Shown here: piece after piece, positions 22,215 to 32,629 of the stretch
Layout: each line of letters starts with the position of its first letter
How positions within the stretch are numbered: the first letter of the stretch is position 1
NCBI GenBank assembly: GCA_014239275.1
Contig: JAAZZF010000060.1
Span: forward strand, 1-47,562
Direction of reading: 5' to 3'
From: Flavobacteriaceae bacterium
Lineage (GTDB): Bacteria > Bacteroidota > Bacteroidia > Flavobacteriales > Flavobacteriaceae
DNA: 47,562 nucleotides
Notes under the pieces: model-generated
What the model was told of the DNA's origin: nothing
The model's input: only the letters and a program-made list of their open reading frames with translations
The model's database searches: none
Position numbers and translations under genes: made by a program

Positions 22215-22988
22215 ATGTCAAAAGAAAAACAATTAAAATCTATTGGTCGTCTTTTAGAAATAATGGATGATCTTAGAGAAAAATGTCCTTGGGATAAAAA
22301 ACAAACTTTTGAATCATTGAAGCCTTTAACAATTGAAGAAACATTTGAACTGGCAGATGCTATTTCAGAAAACAATATTGAAGAAATAAAAAATGAATTA
22401 GGTGACCTATTATTACATATTATATTTTATTCTTGCATTGCAAGTGAATCAAATAAATTTGATATTTCAGATGTTGCAGATAGTATTTCAGAAAAATTAA
22501 TTTATAGACATCCCCATGTATATAATAAAACAGAAAAAATAAATGAAAAAGAAGTAAAATTAAATTGGGAAATGTTAAAACTAGAAGATGGAAGAAAAAG
22601 CGTGTTAGAGGGAGTTCCTAAATCTCTTCCTTCAATATTAAAATCTATGAGAATTCAACAAAAGGCTTCTAATGTTGGCTTTGATTGGAGCGATCAAGGA
22701 AAAGTCAAGAACAAGATATTAGAGGAATTAAAAGAACTTTCAGATGAATTAGAAATAGGGGACAATAAAAAGATAGAAGATGAATTTGGCGATCTTATTT
22801 TTTCTGTAATTAATTTTGGAAGATATATTGGAATTAACCCAGATTCAGCTCTTGAAAAAACTAATAATAAATTTATCAAAAGATTTATGTTTATAGAAAA
22901 TAAAATGAAATCAGAAAGTAAAAGTTTTCAAAATTCAAGTTTAGATGAGTTGAATAAATATTGGGAATTGTCAAAATTAAAATTTTAA
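22215..22988 (+). CDS. mazG: Nucleoside triphosphate pyrophosphohydrolase MazG
   Basis: LREKCPWDKKQTFESLKPLTIEETFELADAI, KNELGDLLLHIIFYS, and second MazG domain EDEFGDLIFSVINFGR. Confidence 0.96.
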   Translation: MSKEKQLKSIGRLLEIMDDLREKCPWDKKQTFESLKPLTIEETFELADAISENNIEEIKNELGDLLLHIIFYSCIASESNKFDISDVADSISEKLIYRHPHVYNKTEKINEKEVKLNWEMLKLEDGRKSVLEGVPKSLPSILKSMRIQQKASNVGFDWSDQGKVKNKILEELKELSDELEIGDNKKIEDEFGDLIFSVINFGRYIGINPDSALEKTNNKFIKRFMFIENKMKSESKSFQNSSLDELNKYWELSKLKF

Positions 22989-24400
22989 TTTTTTAAAATT
23001 TTAATTTGAGAAGTTATATTATTGATTTGTTCTTTATTTTTCTTTATGTCTTTGTGGACTTTATTTAAAAGTTTATTTTCTTTTGATTTTTCGTTAAAAA
23101 ATGAAAGATTGTTTTCTAATGTAGAAAGTTCTTTTTTTAAATTATCTAATTCTTGAATTAATTTACTAGTTTTTTTATTTTTTTCAACATTATTCATTGT
23201 ATTTGATTTAATTTCAAAAATTTTCATTTTAGATTCTTCTTTACTATATCCTTTTGAAACTAGAGCTTTAATTATAGTTTTTTCAAATTTAACTTCGGTT
23301 TGTGAGTCTGCTTGTCCCAGCTCTTTCCATTCATTTATTAATTTGATTATATCTATATCTTTTTTTGATTTATCATTTTCAATTTCTTTTAAAAATTTAT
23401 TTTGAGAAACTTGATTTTCTTTAATTTTCTGTAATCTACTTGCTTTTTCTTCATCAATTTTATTAAAAAAACAATTACATATAGATTTAAATTTTTGATA
23501 ATTTTTTTGGTTTATTTTGTATGGAATAGGATTTATTTTTTTCCACTCTTTTTGAATAATAATAATTTCTTTTTTGCTTTTTTCTATATTTTTATTTAAC
23601 TGTAAGTTTTCTGCTTTTTCTATTAAATCCTTCTGTTTTAAAATGTTTTCTTTGTATATATTTTTTAAATTTTTATAATAAAGATTTTTTGATGAATAAT
23701 AATCTCTTATAGTTTCTTTATAATTTTTCCAATAATATTTTTTTTTATTTGATGGAATTGGACCTGTTTTATTTAAAGAATTTTTGATTTTTTCAAATTC
23801 GTTAATTTTTTTTTGCCATTCATTTGGTCTGTTGCTTTGTTTATTAACTATGTCAATAATTTCTTTTAGGTAAGCTTCTTTTTTTAATAAATTTTCATTC
23901 AATATTATATCCTTATTTTTATCAAATTCTATTTTATTATTATAAATTTTTTTTCCAATTTCAGAAAATCTTGTATTTAATATTTTATCTTTTTGCTTAA
24001 TAGTAGGTCCAATTTCATATTTCCATTTTTTATTTAATCTTTCATAATATTTATATGATCTTACTATATCTTTACTTTTTATTAACTCTTTTGCTTGCGT
24101 TATAATTATCTCCTTTTGCTCTTCATTATGTTTAATATCTATTTCTTTAAATTTTCTATTTAAGTAAAGGTAGTCATAGAAGTTTTTTATATGATGTTGA
24201 AAATTATTCCACATAATCGAATTTTCTTTTCTTAATACTGGACCTATATTAAACCATTTTTTTTGTAATTCTTTAAATTCTAAATATTTTTCATTCATTT
24301 TAATATCTAGATTTATTAGATTTTTTAATCTTTCTATGATTTTTTGCTTCTCTACTAGATTTTTTTTATAATCAATATTTATATTTTTATCCAAACTCAC
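22985..24400 (-). CDS. DUF349 domain-containing protein
   Basis: Repeated W-containing units (KEFKELQKKWFNIGPV, LNKKWKYEIGPT, IQKEWKKINPIP, INEWKELGQA), Lys-rich; downstream of aroE. Confidence 0.8.
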   Translation of the reverse strand: MSLDKNINIDYKKNLVEKQKIIERLKNLINLDIKMNEKYLEFKELQKKWFNIGPVLRKENSIMWNNFQHHIKNFYDYLYLNRKFKEIDIKHNEEQKEIIITQAKELIKSKDIVRSYKYYERLNKKWKYEIGPTIKQKDKILNTRFSEIGKKIYNNKIEFDKNKDIILNENLLKKEAYLKEIIDIVNKQSNRPNEWQKKINEFEKIKNSLNKTGPIPSNKKKYYWKNYKETIRDYYSSKNLYYKNLKNIYKENILKQKDLIEKAENLQLNKNIEKSKKEIIIIQKEWKKINPIPYKINQKNYQKFKSICNCFFNKIDEEKASRLQKIKENQVSQNKFLKEIENDKSKKDIDIIKLINEWKELGQADSQTEVKFEKTIIKALVSKGYSKEESKMKIFEIKSNTMNNVEKNKKTSKLIQELDNLKKELSTLENNLSFFNEKSKENKLLNKVHKDIKKNKEQINNITSQIKILKN

Positions 24401-24428
24401 TTTTTTTAATTAAGTTACTTTATTTTAA

Positions 24429-25184
24429 TTAAGTATTCCAAATCTTCCAACTTTCTTCTGCTTGTATTTCTAGCATTTGCATTCCATTTATTATTGTTGC
24501 ATTATTTTTTTTTGATTCTTTTAAAAATTTACTTTCTATTGGATTATATATTAAGTCATAACATATATGATTACTGTTAATATATTTATATGGAATTTTT
24601 GGACATTCATTTATTTTTGGAAATGTTCCAACTGGGCTACAATTAATTATAATCTGAGATTTATTTATAATTTCATTATTTAATTCTTCATATGTAATAT
24701 TACCTTTTTCTCTAGATCTTGATACTACAATAGATGAAATATTTAATTTATTTAGTCCAAAGATAATTGCTTTAGAAGCACCACCAGATCCTAATAATAT
24801 TGCTTTTTTATGTGTTTTATTTATTACTGGATTTATTGATTTAATAAAACCAATATAATCTGTATTGTATCCTTTTAATTGATTTTTTGAACAAACATTT
24901 ATTGTATTTACTGCTCCGATTTTTTCAGCATTTGGATCTAGCGAATCTAAAAAATCAATTATTTTTTCTTTATATGGAATAGTTACATTAAATCCATTAA
25001 ATTTTTTTTGTTCTACAATATTTTTAAATTGACTAATATGATTTAAATCGAGATTTTCATATTTATAATTAGATTCTGAATCTAATTTTTGGAATTTATT
25101 TGTGAAATAACTTTTTGAAAAAGAATAACTAATTTTTTTTCCTATTAGTCCATATGTTTTTTTTTCTAGAAGCATAATTTTCAA
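24429..25184 (-). CDS. aroE: Shikimate dehydrogenase
   Basis: YGLIGKKISYSFSKSYF, GFNVTIPYKEKIIDFLD, AVNTI, YNTDYIGF, LLGSGGASKAI. Start probably at a later Met (MLLEKKTYGLIG); overlaps the DUF368 gene. Confidence 0.93.
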   Translation of the reverse strand: MKIMLLEKKTYGLIGKKISYSFSKSYFTNKFQKLDSESNYKYENLDLNHISQFKNIVEQKKFNGFNVTIPYKEKIIDFLDSLDPNAEKIGAVNTINVCSKNQLKGYNTDYIGFIKSINPVINKTHKKAILLGSGGASKAIIFGLNKLNISSIVVSRSREKGNITYEELNNEIINKSQIIINCSPVGTFPKINECPKIPYKYINSNHICYDLIYNPIESKFLKESKKNNATIINGMQMLEIQAEESWKIWNT

Positions 25185-26145
25185 TATAAATTACAAACAA
25201 AAATCCGAATAGTATCCAAATTAAAGCTATAAGATCATTTGATTCGCTAAGATCTGGTAAATATTTCAAATAATTATTTGTGATTTCTAAATTATTAAAA
25301 GAATTAATTGTTTCATCTGAATTTATATAAACTTTTTTCCATGGCCATATAATTAATAATGACCCTGAAACAAATCCAATTATTAATTGATTTATTTGAT
25401 TAGTATATTTTTTTATTAAATAACTCAATAAATTAGATAATAAAATCAAACCAATAACTGAGCCCAAACAAAAAATTATAAGAATTTTTATTAATTCGAA
25501 ATCAATTTCATTTGAATTTTGAAAACCAATAATGTTTTTTAAAAATTGAATAAAAGCATTAACAGAATCCACTAGTAGAAGTTTGTAATTCCCTAGTAGT
25601 ATTAACAAAAATGAACCGGAAATCCCTGGTATTACCATCCCACATATACTTATAAACCCACAAAAAAATACAAATAAAATATTTTTGTTTTCTGATAATG
25701 GTTCTGACAAACTTAAAATTAATCCGATAACTAATCCAAATAACATGAAAATGATTTCTTTTTTATTTCTAATCTTATTTTTTTTAATTAGTATTATTAT
25801 AGAAGCTATTATCATTCCATAAAAAAGAGACCATACATTAAGTTCTGATATCTTGAAAAAGTAATCTAAAATTTGTGATGTAGTAAAATAACTAATAATT
25901 ATTCCTAAAAGTATAATTATTAAAAAATGACCATTATAATGAGTGTTAAATTTTTTAAAATTTCCTTTAAAAAGATAAATAAATGTTTGGAAATTTATTT
26001 TTTTAAATGTATTAATCATTTCATTGTAGAAACCTGTTATTAATGCAACTAATCCTCCTGAAATTCCAGGTAATTTATTGGCTGATCCCATTAAAATACT
26101 TTTTATTAATAGAATAAATAGTTCTGATTTATTTCTGTTTTGCAT
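25129..26145 (-). CDS. DUF368 family membrane protein (polyprenyl-phosphate transporter-like), diverged copy
   Basis: GSANKLPGISGGLVALITGFYNEMIN and internal repeat MVIPGISGSFLLILLGNYKLLL; multi-TM. Confidence 0.87.
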   Translation of the reverse strand: MQNRNKSELFILLIKSILMGSANKLPGISGGLVALITGFYNEMINTFKKINFQTFIYLFKGNFKKFNTHYNGHFLIIILLGIIISYFTTSQILDYFFKISELNVWSLFYGMIIASIIILIKKNKIRNKKEIIFMLFGLVIGLILSLSEPLSENKNILFVFFCGFISICGMVIPGISGSFLLILLGNYKLLLVDSVNAFIQFLKNIIGFQNSNEIDFELIKILIIFCLGSVIGLILLSNLLSYLIKKYTNQINQLIIGFVSGSLLIIWPWKKVYINSDETINSFNNLEITNNYLKYLPDLSESNDLIALIWILFGFLFVIYIENYASRKKNIWTNRKKN

Positions 26146-27079
26146 TTTTTTTTGATAAGTATTCTAAAATTAAAACCACACTAATTCCAAATAAAATAAA
26201 TAAGATCCCTTCTAAAAAAGTAGAGTTTGTAAAATCTCCAGAAGGAAGATATAAATTAGAAAGAAAAAAATCTTTTGAAATAGTTTCCGTTTTCCATGGC
26301 CATAATGAAGGAAGTGAACCAATCATAAATCCTGTTAAGCATGAAAGAGTATTATCTTTATGGATTTTGTATGCCCAGGTCAAAAATTTAGAAAACAATT
26401 TTACACTTATAATAGCACCAAAAATGAATGCGAAAAAATTTAAAAAGTGATCTGAGTTAAGTTTGACAACTTCTTTTAGTGTTTCTAATATAGTTTCGTA
26501 AGCACCTAATAAAATTAGAATATAAGCTCCTGAGATACCAGGAAGTAACATTGCTGTGACACTTATCATTCCACAAATGAATAGATATATATGATCAATT
26601 TCATTGTTTGCTGGATTTAATGTTTGGACATAAATTGCTATTAATATACCAAAACCTAGTAAGTATATTTTTGATGGAAATATAAATTTAGAATTATTAA
26701 AATTCCAATTTTTAATTTGTTTTAAGAGAAAAAATATGCTAGAAAAAATTAATCCAAAGAAAAACGACCATAGTGCAATTGGATGATCTTTTATTAAATA
26801 AGTAATATAGTGACTTAAAATTACTATACTAGAAAATATTCCCATTAATAAACTGAACAGGAAACCTAAATTATAGTTTTTCCAAATTTTTCTAAATTCA
26901 CCTTGAAATAACAATCTAAATATCATAAAATCAATTTTATTTAGAGTATTTAAAAATTCTTCATAAACTCCTGTAATTATAGCAATAGTTCCTCCAGAAA
27001 CACCAGGAATTATATCAGCAATCCCCATTGCCATTCCCTTAAGAAATATAGAAAAACGTGATAAAACATTATTTTTCAT
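26129..27079 (-). CDS. DUF368 family membrane protein (polyprenyl-phosphate transporter-like), canonical copy
   Basis: MGIADIIPGVSGGTIAIITGVYEEFLNTL and internal repeat AMLLPGISGAYILILLGAYETILETL. Confidence 0.92.
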   Translation of the reverse strand: MKNNVLSRFSIFLKGMAMGIADIIPGVSGGTIAIITGVYEEFLNTLNKIDFMIFRLLFQGEFRKIWKNYNLGFLFSLLMGIFSSIVILSHYITYLIKDHPIALWSFFFGLIFSSIFFLLKQIKNWNFNNSKFIFPSKIYLLGFGILIAIYVQTLNPANNEIDHIYLFICGMISVTAMLLPGISGAYILILLGAYETILETLKEVVKLNSDHFLNFFAFIFGAIISVKLFSKFLTWAYKIHKDNTLSCLTGFMIGSLPSLWPWKTETISKDFFLSNLYLPSGDFTNSTFLEGILFILFGISVVLILEYLSKKNAKQK

Positions 27080-27111
27080 TTTACTAAAATTAAGATAATT
27101 AAATCGATAAA

Positions 27112-28500
27112 TTAGCTTACATGTAAGTTTTTAAAAACCTTCAATTTTGGAATTGATGGGAACATTTTATTATAATAGTCATATTTTGAGGGACTATAGA
27201 AATATGCTTTTTTAAGGAATATAATAGCATTTTTATTTTCTGACAAATTAAAATAAATAGCAGACAACAAATAGTTTATTTCATTTTCATTAGACTTAGG
27301 TAATAAATCAATTGATTTCAAAAGTCTAAAATGTAATTTTTTATTATGAGTTATTTTAATCAAAATTTGTGTAAGAAAAGAAAGAGTTTCTATATCTAAT
27401 TTACCAATAGATAGAATTTCTATAAATGCAAGTTCCATTTCATCATATAGCTCTAGTTCAACACTAATCTTAAGGTAAAGTTTCCAATATTTTATTTTCT
27501 CTGAATCAATTTCTAATGCTTTTAATAAATTATTTTTTGATTCATTAAACTTTTTTTTATTAAAGTAGTATAGTGAAATATACATCCAAGCTTTATCATG
27601 TATTGGATCTTCATCAATAGTTTGAATATAATATGATAAGGCTAAATCGTAATTACCCAATTTGTCATGACATCGTCCTAATCTAAATAAGGCAAATGAG
27701 TTAGGTCCATTTATTCCTATTGAAATCTCATATTTTTCAATTGCTTCATTAATTTTTTCTAATTTTTCAAGAATTTTAGCCATCTCAATATAGGCACCTA
27801 TAAATGAGTCATCACAAATTATTGCAAAATCAAATGCACTTAATGCCTCCTCATACATTTCATTATTAACATACTGTTTGCCTAGCTGATGCCATGCAAT
27901 TTCACAATATGGATTAGTTTCTAGAAAATCATTTAAGAAATTTATTGTGCTTTGTGAATTTCCAATTGAATCATAACAGAAAAGAATATTGTTTAAAATT
28001 GAATAATCACGATTGTTGATATTTAAACATTTTACTAATACTTTCTTTGCGTTTTGAAAATCATCGAGAAAAAGATATTCCTTTCCAATTAGAGATAATG
28101 CTTCATAATATAAATCTGAGTTCACATTAATATCTTTTAATATTTTTATAGCTTGAATATGATTCTTTTTTTTAGAATATATTTTAGATTTTTGGATTAA
28201 AATTTCAGGACTTAAAGGGTCAGTTGCATAAATATTACAGGCTATTTTTTCTGCCTTTTCAATCTCATTATTTAATAATAAAATTTCAATTTGTAATATC
28301 GAAAGAGATGTCGAATGAGGATATTGTTTTAATGCTAGGGAATTAGCCTTTTTTGCAAGTGATATATTACCAATATCTAAATAATAAATTATAATTTCCT
28401 CAAATTCATTTGAATCAAAAAACAAAAATGAATTTGTTTTAAGCATAGATTCAAATTTGGAAATAGAATGATTTTGAAAATCATCAAACTCCTCTTCCAT
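27112..28500 (-). CDS. Tetratricopeptide repeat protein
   Basis: Multiple TPR-like units, e.g. EIAWHQLGKQYVNNEMYEEALSAFDFAIICDD, SFALFRLGRCHDKLGNYDLALSYYIQTIDEDP. Confidence 0.9.
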   Translation of the reverse strand: MEEEFDDFQNHSISKFESMLKTNSFLFFDSNEFEEIIIYYLDIGNISLAKKANSLALKQYPHSTSLSILQIEILLLNNEIEKAEKIACNIYATDPLSPEILIQKSKIYSKKKNHIQAIKILKDINVNSDLYYEALSLIGKEYLFLDDFQNAKKVLVKCLNINNRDYSILNNILFCYDSIGNSQSTINFLNDFLETNPYCEIAWHQLGKQYVNNEMYEEALSAFDFAIICDDSFIGAYIEMAKILEKLEKINEAIEKYEISIGINGPNSFALFRLGRCHDKLGNYDLALSYYIQTIDEDPIHDKAWMYISLYYFNKKKFNESKNNLLKALEIDSEKIKYWKLYLKISVELELYDEMELAFIEILSIGKLDIETLSFLTQILIKITHNKKLHFRLLKSIDLLPKSNENEINYLLSAIYFNLSENKNAIIFLKKAYFYSPSKYDYYNKMFPSIPKLKVFKNLHVS

Positions 28501-28578
28501 CTAATATTGATTTATTAACATTCAATATAGTAAGAGAAGTTGAGGGCTATTAATTATTAAAATTATTTTTTTAACAAA

Positions 28579-29769
28579 TTAATCAACATTATTATTAATT
28601 TCATTTAAAGTATCAATTATTACTTTACAACCTAATTTAATTTCTTTTTTACTTATTGTTAATGAAGGGGTTATTCTTACTGCTTTTGATTCAAATAACA
28701 ACCAAAATAAAATTAACCCATTACCTAAACATCTGATTACTAACTCTTGGGCAATTTTTTTATTTTTCATTATTAAAGCTAACATGAGTCCTTTTCCTCT
28801 AATTTCTTCTATTAAATCATGTTGCAATAATTTTCTAATCGTATTTTCTTTTTTTTTTATTTTTTTTATTATACCTGATTTTAAGGTTTCTTTCAGGTTT
28901 GCTAAAGCAGCGGAAGCAATAACAGGGTGTCCTCCAAAAGTAGTGATATGTCCCAAAATAGGATTTTTTTTAAAAAGCCCCATTTTTTCCTTACTCGAAC
29001 TCAATGCTCCTATTGGAAAACCTCCCCCAAGACCTTTTCCATAAACTAATATATCTGGTATAGCATTATAATGTTCAAATGCAAATAATTTTCCAGTTCG
29101 TCCAATTCCAGTTTGTATTTCATCTAATATTAATAGGGCATTTACTTTTTCACACTTTTCTTTGATTTTTCTTAGATAATTATTAATCGGAGTTATAAAT
29201 CCAGCCCCTCCTTGAATTGTTTCAAGAACAACTGCAGCTGTTTTTTTATCAATTTTTTTGATATTATTATCATTATTAAATTCAATAAAATCTATATCAG
29301 GTAGTAGTGGTCTATAAGCTCTTTTTCTATCTTCAAATCCCATAATACTCATTGCCCCTTGAGTATTTCCATGATATCCATTTTTTGCTGCGATTATTTT
29401 AGTTCTTCCAGTAATTCTTTTAGCTAATTTCATAGCTGATTCTACTGCTTCTGTCCCGGAATTAGTCAGATATGTATTAGATAATGATTTAGGTAAGTTT
29501 TTCGATAGCAATTCACATAATTTCACAGTTGGTTCTTGAACAAATTCGCCATACACCATTACATGCCAGTATTTGTCAATTTGTTTTTTTACAGCCTTAC
29601 TTACTAATTTATTTCTATGACCTAAGTTAGATGCTGAAACACCTGATACAAAATCTAAATATTTTCTTTTATTTATATCATAAATATAACTTCCTTCTGC
29701 ATAAGAAATTTCTAATGCTAGAGGATGATCTGTAGTTTGAGCTTGATATTTTAAAAATTTTTTTTTCAA
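28579..29769 (-). CDS. Class-III (acetylornithine/ornithine-type) PLP aminotransferase, specificity unknown
   Basis: [82 protein letters not shown]. Confidence 0.9.
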   Translation of the reverse strand: MKKKFLKYQAQTTDHPLALEISYAEGSYIYDINKRKYLDFVSGVSASNLGHRNKLVSKAVKKQIDKYWHVMVYGEFVQEPTVKLCELLSKNLPKSLSNTYLTNSGTEAVESAMKLAKRITGRTKIIAAKNGYHGNTQGAMSIMGFEDRKRAYRPLLPDIDFIEFNNDNNIKKIDKKTAAVVLETIQGGAGFITPINNYLRKIKEKCEKVNALLILDEIQTGIGRTGKLFAFEHYNAIPDILVYGKGLGGGFPIGALSSSKEKMGLFKKNPILGHITTFGGHPVIASAALANLKETLKSGIIKKIKKKENTIRKLLQHDLIEEIRGKGLMLALIMKNKKIAQELVIRCLGNGLILFWLLFESKAVRITPSLTISKKEIKLGCKVIIDTLNEINNNVD

Positions 29770-29774
29770 AAAAA

Positions 29775-31349
29775 TTATTTAATAAATAGTTCTTCCTTTT
29801 TTTCTATTTTCTCTTGAATTCTCCAGTTAAATCCATTTAAAACTTTGAGATTTAATTCCATTTCTTTTTCTGGATAAACCTCTCCCTCAGGATTAGTAAA
29901 AAAAGTAATTTCTTTTATATTATTATTTTCAATTTCCATAATAATTGAACTACAAATTGCTTTATCAATTCCGATTAAATCTTTTGTTTTTTCATCATAT
30001 AAATAGTAAATCATTTCAGTATTTTGAATAAGCTCAATAGTTTTTAGTTCATTTTCATAAAACTTTCCAAATAGCTTAATTCCCTTCATTTGATTGAAAT
30101 TATTGTCTCCTAAAGTATCTTTTTCAATAATAAATGCATTATTCAAAATTTTCAATGAATCTAGATCATTTGTCTTAACATCTCTTGTTATATGAATTTC
30201 ATCTCCTGTCATTTGACTATCCCCATTCCATATAATAGGATTTATTTTTGCGATTTCATTTATAGTAAGAATTTGTTTTTGTCTTTCACTTATTTCATTT
30301 CTTAAAAGTTTGGTTAATCCACTTTTTTGATTTATTATTATTTTGTCAGATTTACCACTTAAATTTTGCTTAAATATTCTAACATTATATCTGCCTTTTA
30401 TTATCCTATTTTCTGCAGGTCCAATAGCAAATAGTGTATCAGCCTTAATAAATAAAGAATCTTTTTCTACCATTTTAATAGCTATTGATTTTTTTGTAAT
30501 CATAGCGGAGTCAATAGCTTTAAAAACTTCTGCATAATTTCCTTTAATTATAGTTTTATTAAGTGTATCTGTTAACACAATATTTCTAGTAGCTGATGCA
30601 AATTGTTTACTGTCATCAAAAGTTAAACTGTCTCCCTCTATAACTCTATTGTTATAATTGATTTTTGAATTTCTAGTAAAAAATCCTTCTCTTTTTTTAG
30701 TATCATAAAACCCTTTTTCACAATAAATATCATAATCTGAGCCTTTAATTGTCGTAGGCCCAAAGAAATATGCATGTTCAGATTTAGTAAAGTAATCTAA
30801 TTTATTAGATTCTATTTCATATTCAGGATTATATATTTCTACATTTTTATTGAAAGTATACTTTGAGTTTTTTTGAAAATATTTTCCTTCAATACTTTTG
30901 ATAGTCGTAGCGCTATCTTTAATTACACCTCCTCTTTCAAAAAAAAATTCTTTGGAATTTCTATCATGAAAAAGAATTTCAGTTTTTAAATTTGTATCAT
31001 TATTAGAAAAGTCAACATTTCCAGTTGCAATAATTTTCCTGACATTACCATCATAATCTAAATAATTGCTTAATAGATTTATGCTATCACCCTGTATAAC
31101 AACAACATTTCCAGAAGCTTTAAAAGAATTAGTTTTTTTAAAAAACAATGCATAATCAGAATATATATTCATTCCATCATGAAAAAGATGAACCCTTATT
31201 TTATCATTTTTTTTTAAAATATTTGCTCCAGGGTTTGTCTGTTCATTTCTGTCAAACGACCCTGCTTCTATTATTTGAATAATTTTTTTTTCTTGACTAA
31301 AAATTAAATTAAAAAATAGTAGAAATAGTATTGATATTTTTATTTTCAA
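29775..31349 (-). CDS. OstA/LptA-like organic solvent tolerance (LPS transport) protein
   Basis: Signal peptide MKIKISILFLLFFNLIFSQ; repeated beta-rich OstA-like segments (SFKASGNVVVIQGDSINLLSNYLDYDGNVRKIIATGNV). Confidence 0.82.
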   Translation of the reverse strand: MKIKISILFLLFFNLIFSQEKKIIQIIEAGSFDRNEQTNPGANILKKNDKIRVHLFHDGMNIYSDYALFFKKTNSFKASGNVVVIQGDSINLLSNYLDYDGNVRKIIATGNVDFSNNDTNLKTEILFHDRNSKEFFFERGGVIKDSATTIKSIEGKYFQKNSKYTFNKNVEIYNPEYEIESNKLDYFTKSEHAYFFGPTTIKGSDYDIYCEKGFYDTKKREGFFTRNSKINYNNRVIEGDSLTFDDSKQFASATRNIVLTDTLNKTIIKGNYAEVFKAIDSAMITKKSIAIKMVEKDSLFIKADTLFAIGPAENRIIKGRYNVRIFKQNLSGKSDKIIINQKSGLTKLLRNEISERQKQILTINEIAKINPIIWNGDSQMTGDEIHITRDVKTNDLDSLKILNNAFIIEKDTLGDNNFNQMKGIKLFGKFYENELKTIELIQNTEMIYYLYDEKTKDLIGIDKAICSSIIMEIENNNIKEITFFTNPEGEVYPEKEMELNLKVLNGFNWRIQEKIEKKEELFIK

Positions 31350-31357
31350 TTTATAAA

Positions 31358-32629
31358 TTAACGAATTATAGTTTGAGTCCTGTCAGGTCCAACGGAAATT
31401 ATAGAAATTGGCACTTTTAATTCTTTTTCTAAATAGCTAACATATTCTAGAAATGATTTTGGAAGAGAATCTTCATCCCTGAGCTTGCTTATATCCTCTT
31501 TCCATCCTTTAAATTCCAAATAAATAGGTTTTAACTCCTCATTGTTTACAGAAAAAGGAAAATGTTTAATTGATTTTCCCTTATATTGGTATTCTGTACA
31601 TACTTTTATTTTTTTAAATCCAGATAGAACATCTCCTTTCATCATTATAAGACTTGTTACACCATTAACTTTTACAGTATATTTTAATGCAACAAGATCT
31701 AACCATCCACACCTTCTTGGTCTTCCAGTTGTAGCTCCAAATTCATTACCAATTTTTGCCATTTTCCTACCATATTCATCAAATAATTCCGTAGGAAAAG
31801 GTCCGCTACCAACTCTAGTGGTATATGCTTTAAAAATTCCAAAGACATCTTTTATTTTATTTGGAGGCACTCCTAATCCGGTGCAAGCTCCAGCAGCTGT
31901 GGTATTTGAAGAGGTGACAAATGGATAGGTTCCAAAATCTATATCTAATAATGACCCTTGTGCACCTTCCGCTAAAATAGATCTATTATTATCTAATTCA
32001 TTAAAAATAAAGTTTTCACTATCTATAAATGGAATGTTTTTTAATTTTTCAATTGCATTAAAGAAATCATTTTCTAATTCACTAAGGTTATATTGAAGGT
32101 CTACATTTAAATTTTTTATTAAGAGCTCATGTTTATTAGCTAATTTTCTATACTTATCTAACCAACCATCAAGTTCAATATCTCCAACTCTAATTCCATT
32201 TCTTCCAGTTTTATCCATGTAAGTTGGCCCAATTCCTTTTAAGGTTGAACCAATTTTAGACTTTCCTTTAGAAAGTTCAGATGCTGCATCAAGTAACCTG
32301 TGGGTTGGTAAAATAAGGTGTGCTTTTCTAGAAACACACAGTTTTGATTTAAAATCAATATTAAAAGGTTTTAAATTTTCAATTTCTTTTTGAAAAATTA
32401 CAGGATCTATTACAACTCCATTACCAATTAAATTAATACAATTATTATGAAAAATACCAGAAGGAATAGTATGTAAAACATGTTTAATTCCATTAAATTC
32501 CAATGTATGTCCAGCGTTTGGACCACCTTGAAATCTTGCTATAATATCATAATTTTTAGTTAATACATCTACAATTTTACCTTTCCCTTCATCCCCCCAT
32601 TGTAAGCCAAGTAATAAATCAACCTTCAT
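31358..32629 (-). CDS. purA: Adenylosuccinate synthase
   Basis: [74 protein letters not shown]. Confidence 0.97.
   Translation of the reverse strand: MKVDLLLGLQWGDEGKGKIVDVLTKNYDIIARFQGGPNAGHTLEFNGIKHVLHTIPSGIFHNNCINLIGNGVVIDPVIFQKEIENLKPFNIDFKSKLCVSRKAHLILPTHRLLDAASELSKGKSKIGSTLKGIGPTYMDKTGRNGIRVGDIELDGWLDKYRKLANKHELLIKNLNVDLQYNLSELENDFFNAIEKLKNIPFIDSENFIFNELDNNRSILAEGAQGSLLDIDFGTYPFVTSSNTTAAGACTGLGVPPNKIKDVFGIFKAYTTRVGSGPFPTELFDEYGRKMAKIGNEFGATTGRPRRCGWLDLVALKYTVKVNGVTSLIMMKGDVLSGFKKIKVCTEYQYKGKSIKHFPFSVNNEELKPIYLEFKGWKEDISKLRDEDSLPKSFLEYVSYLEKELKVPISIISVGPDRTQTIIR

Noticed and set aside
28784-29044. 86-aa plus-strand ORF inside the class-III aminotransferase
   Set aside because: Antisense to the conserved PLP-lysine region; no independent evidence.
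31542-31928. 128-aa plus-strand ORF antisense to purA
   Set aside because: Lies wholly inside the strongly supported purA gene, with no recognisable domain; a codon-bias shadow ORF.
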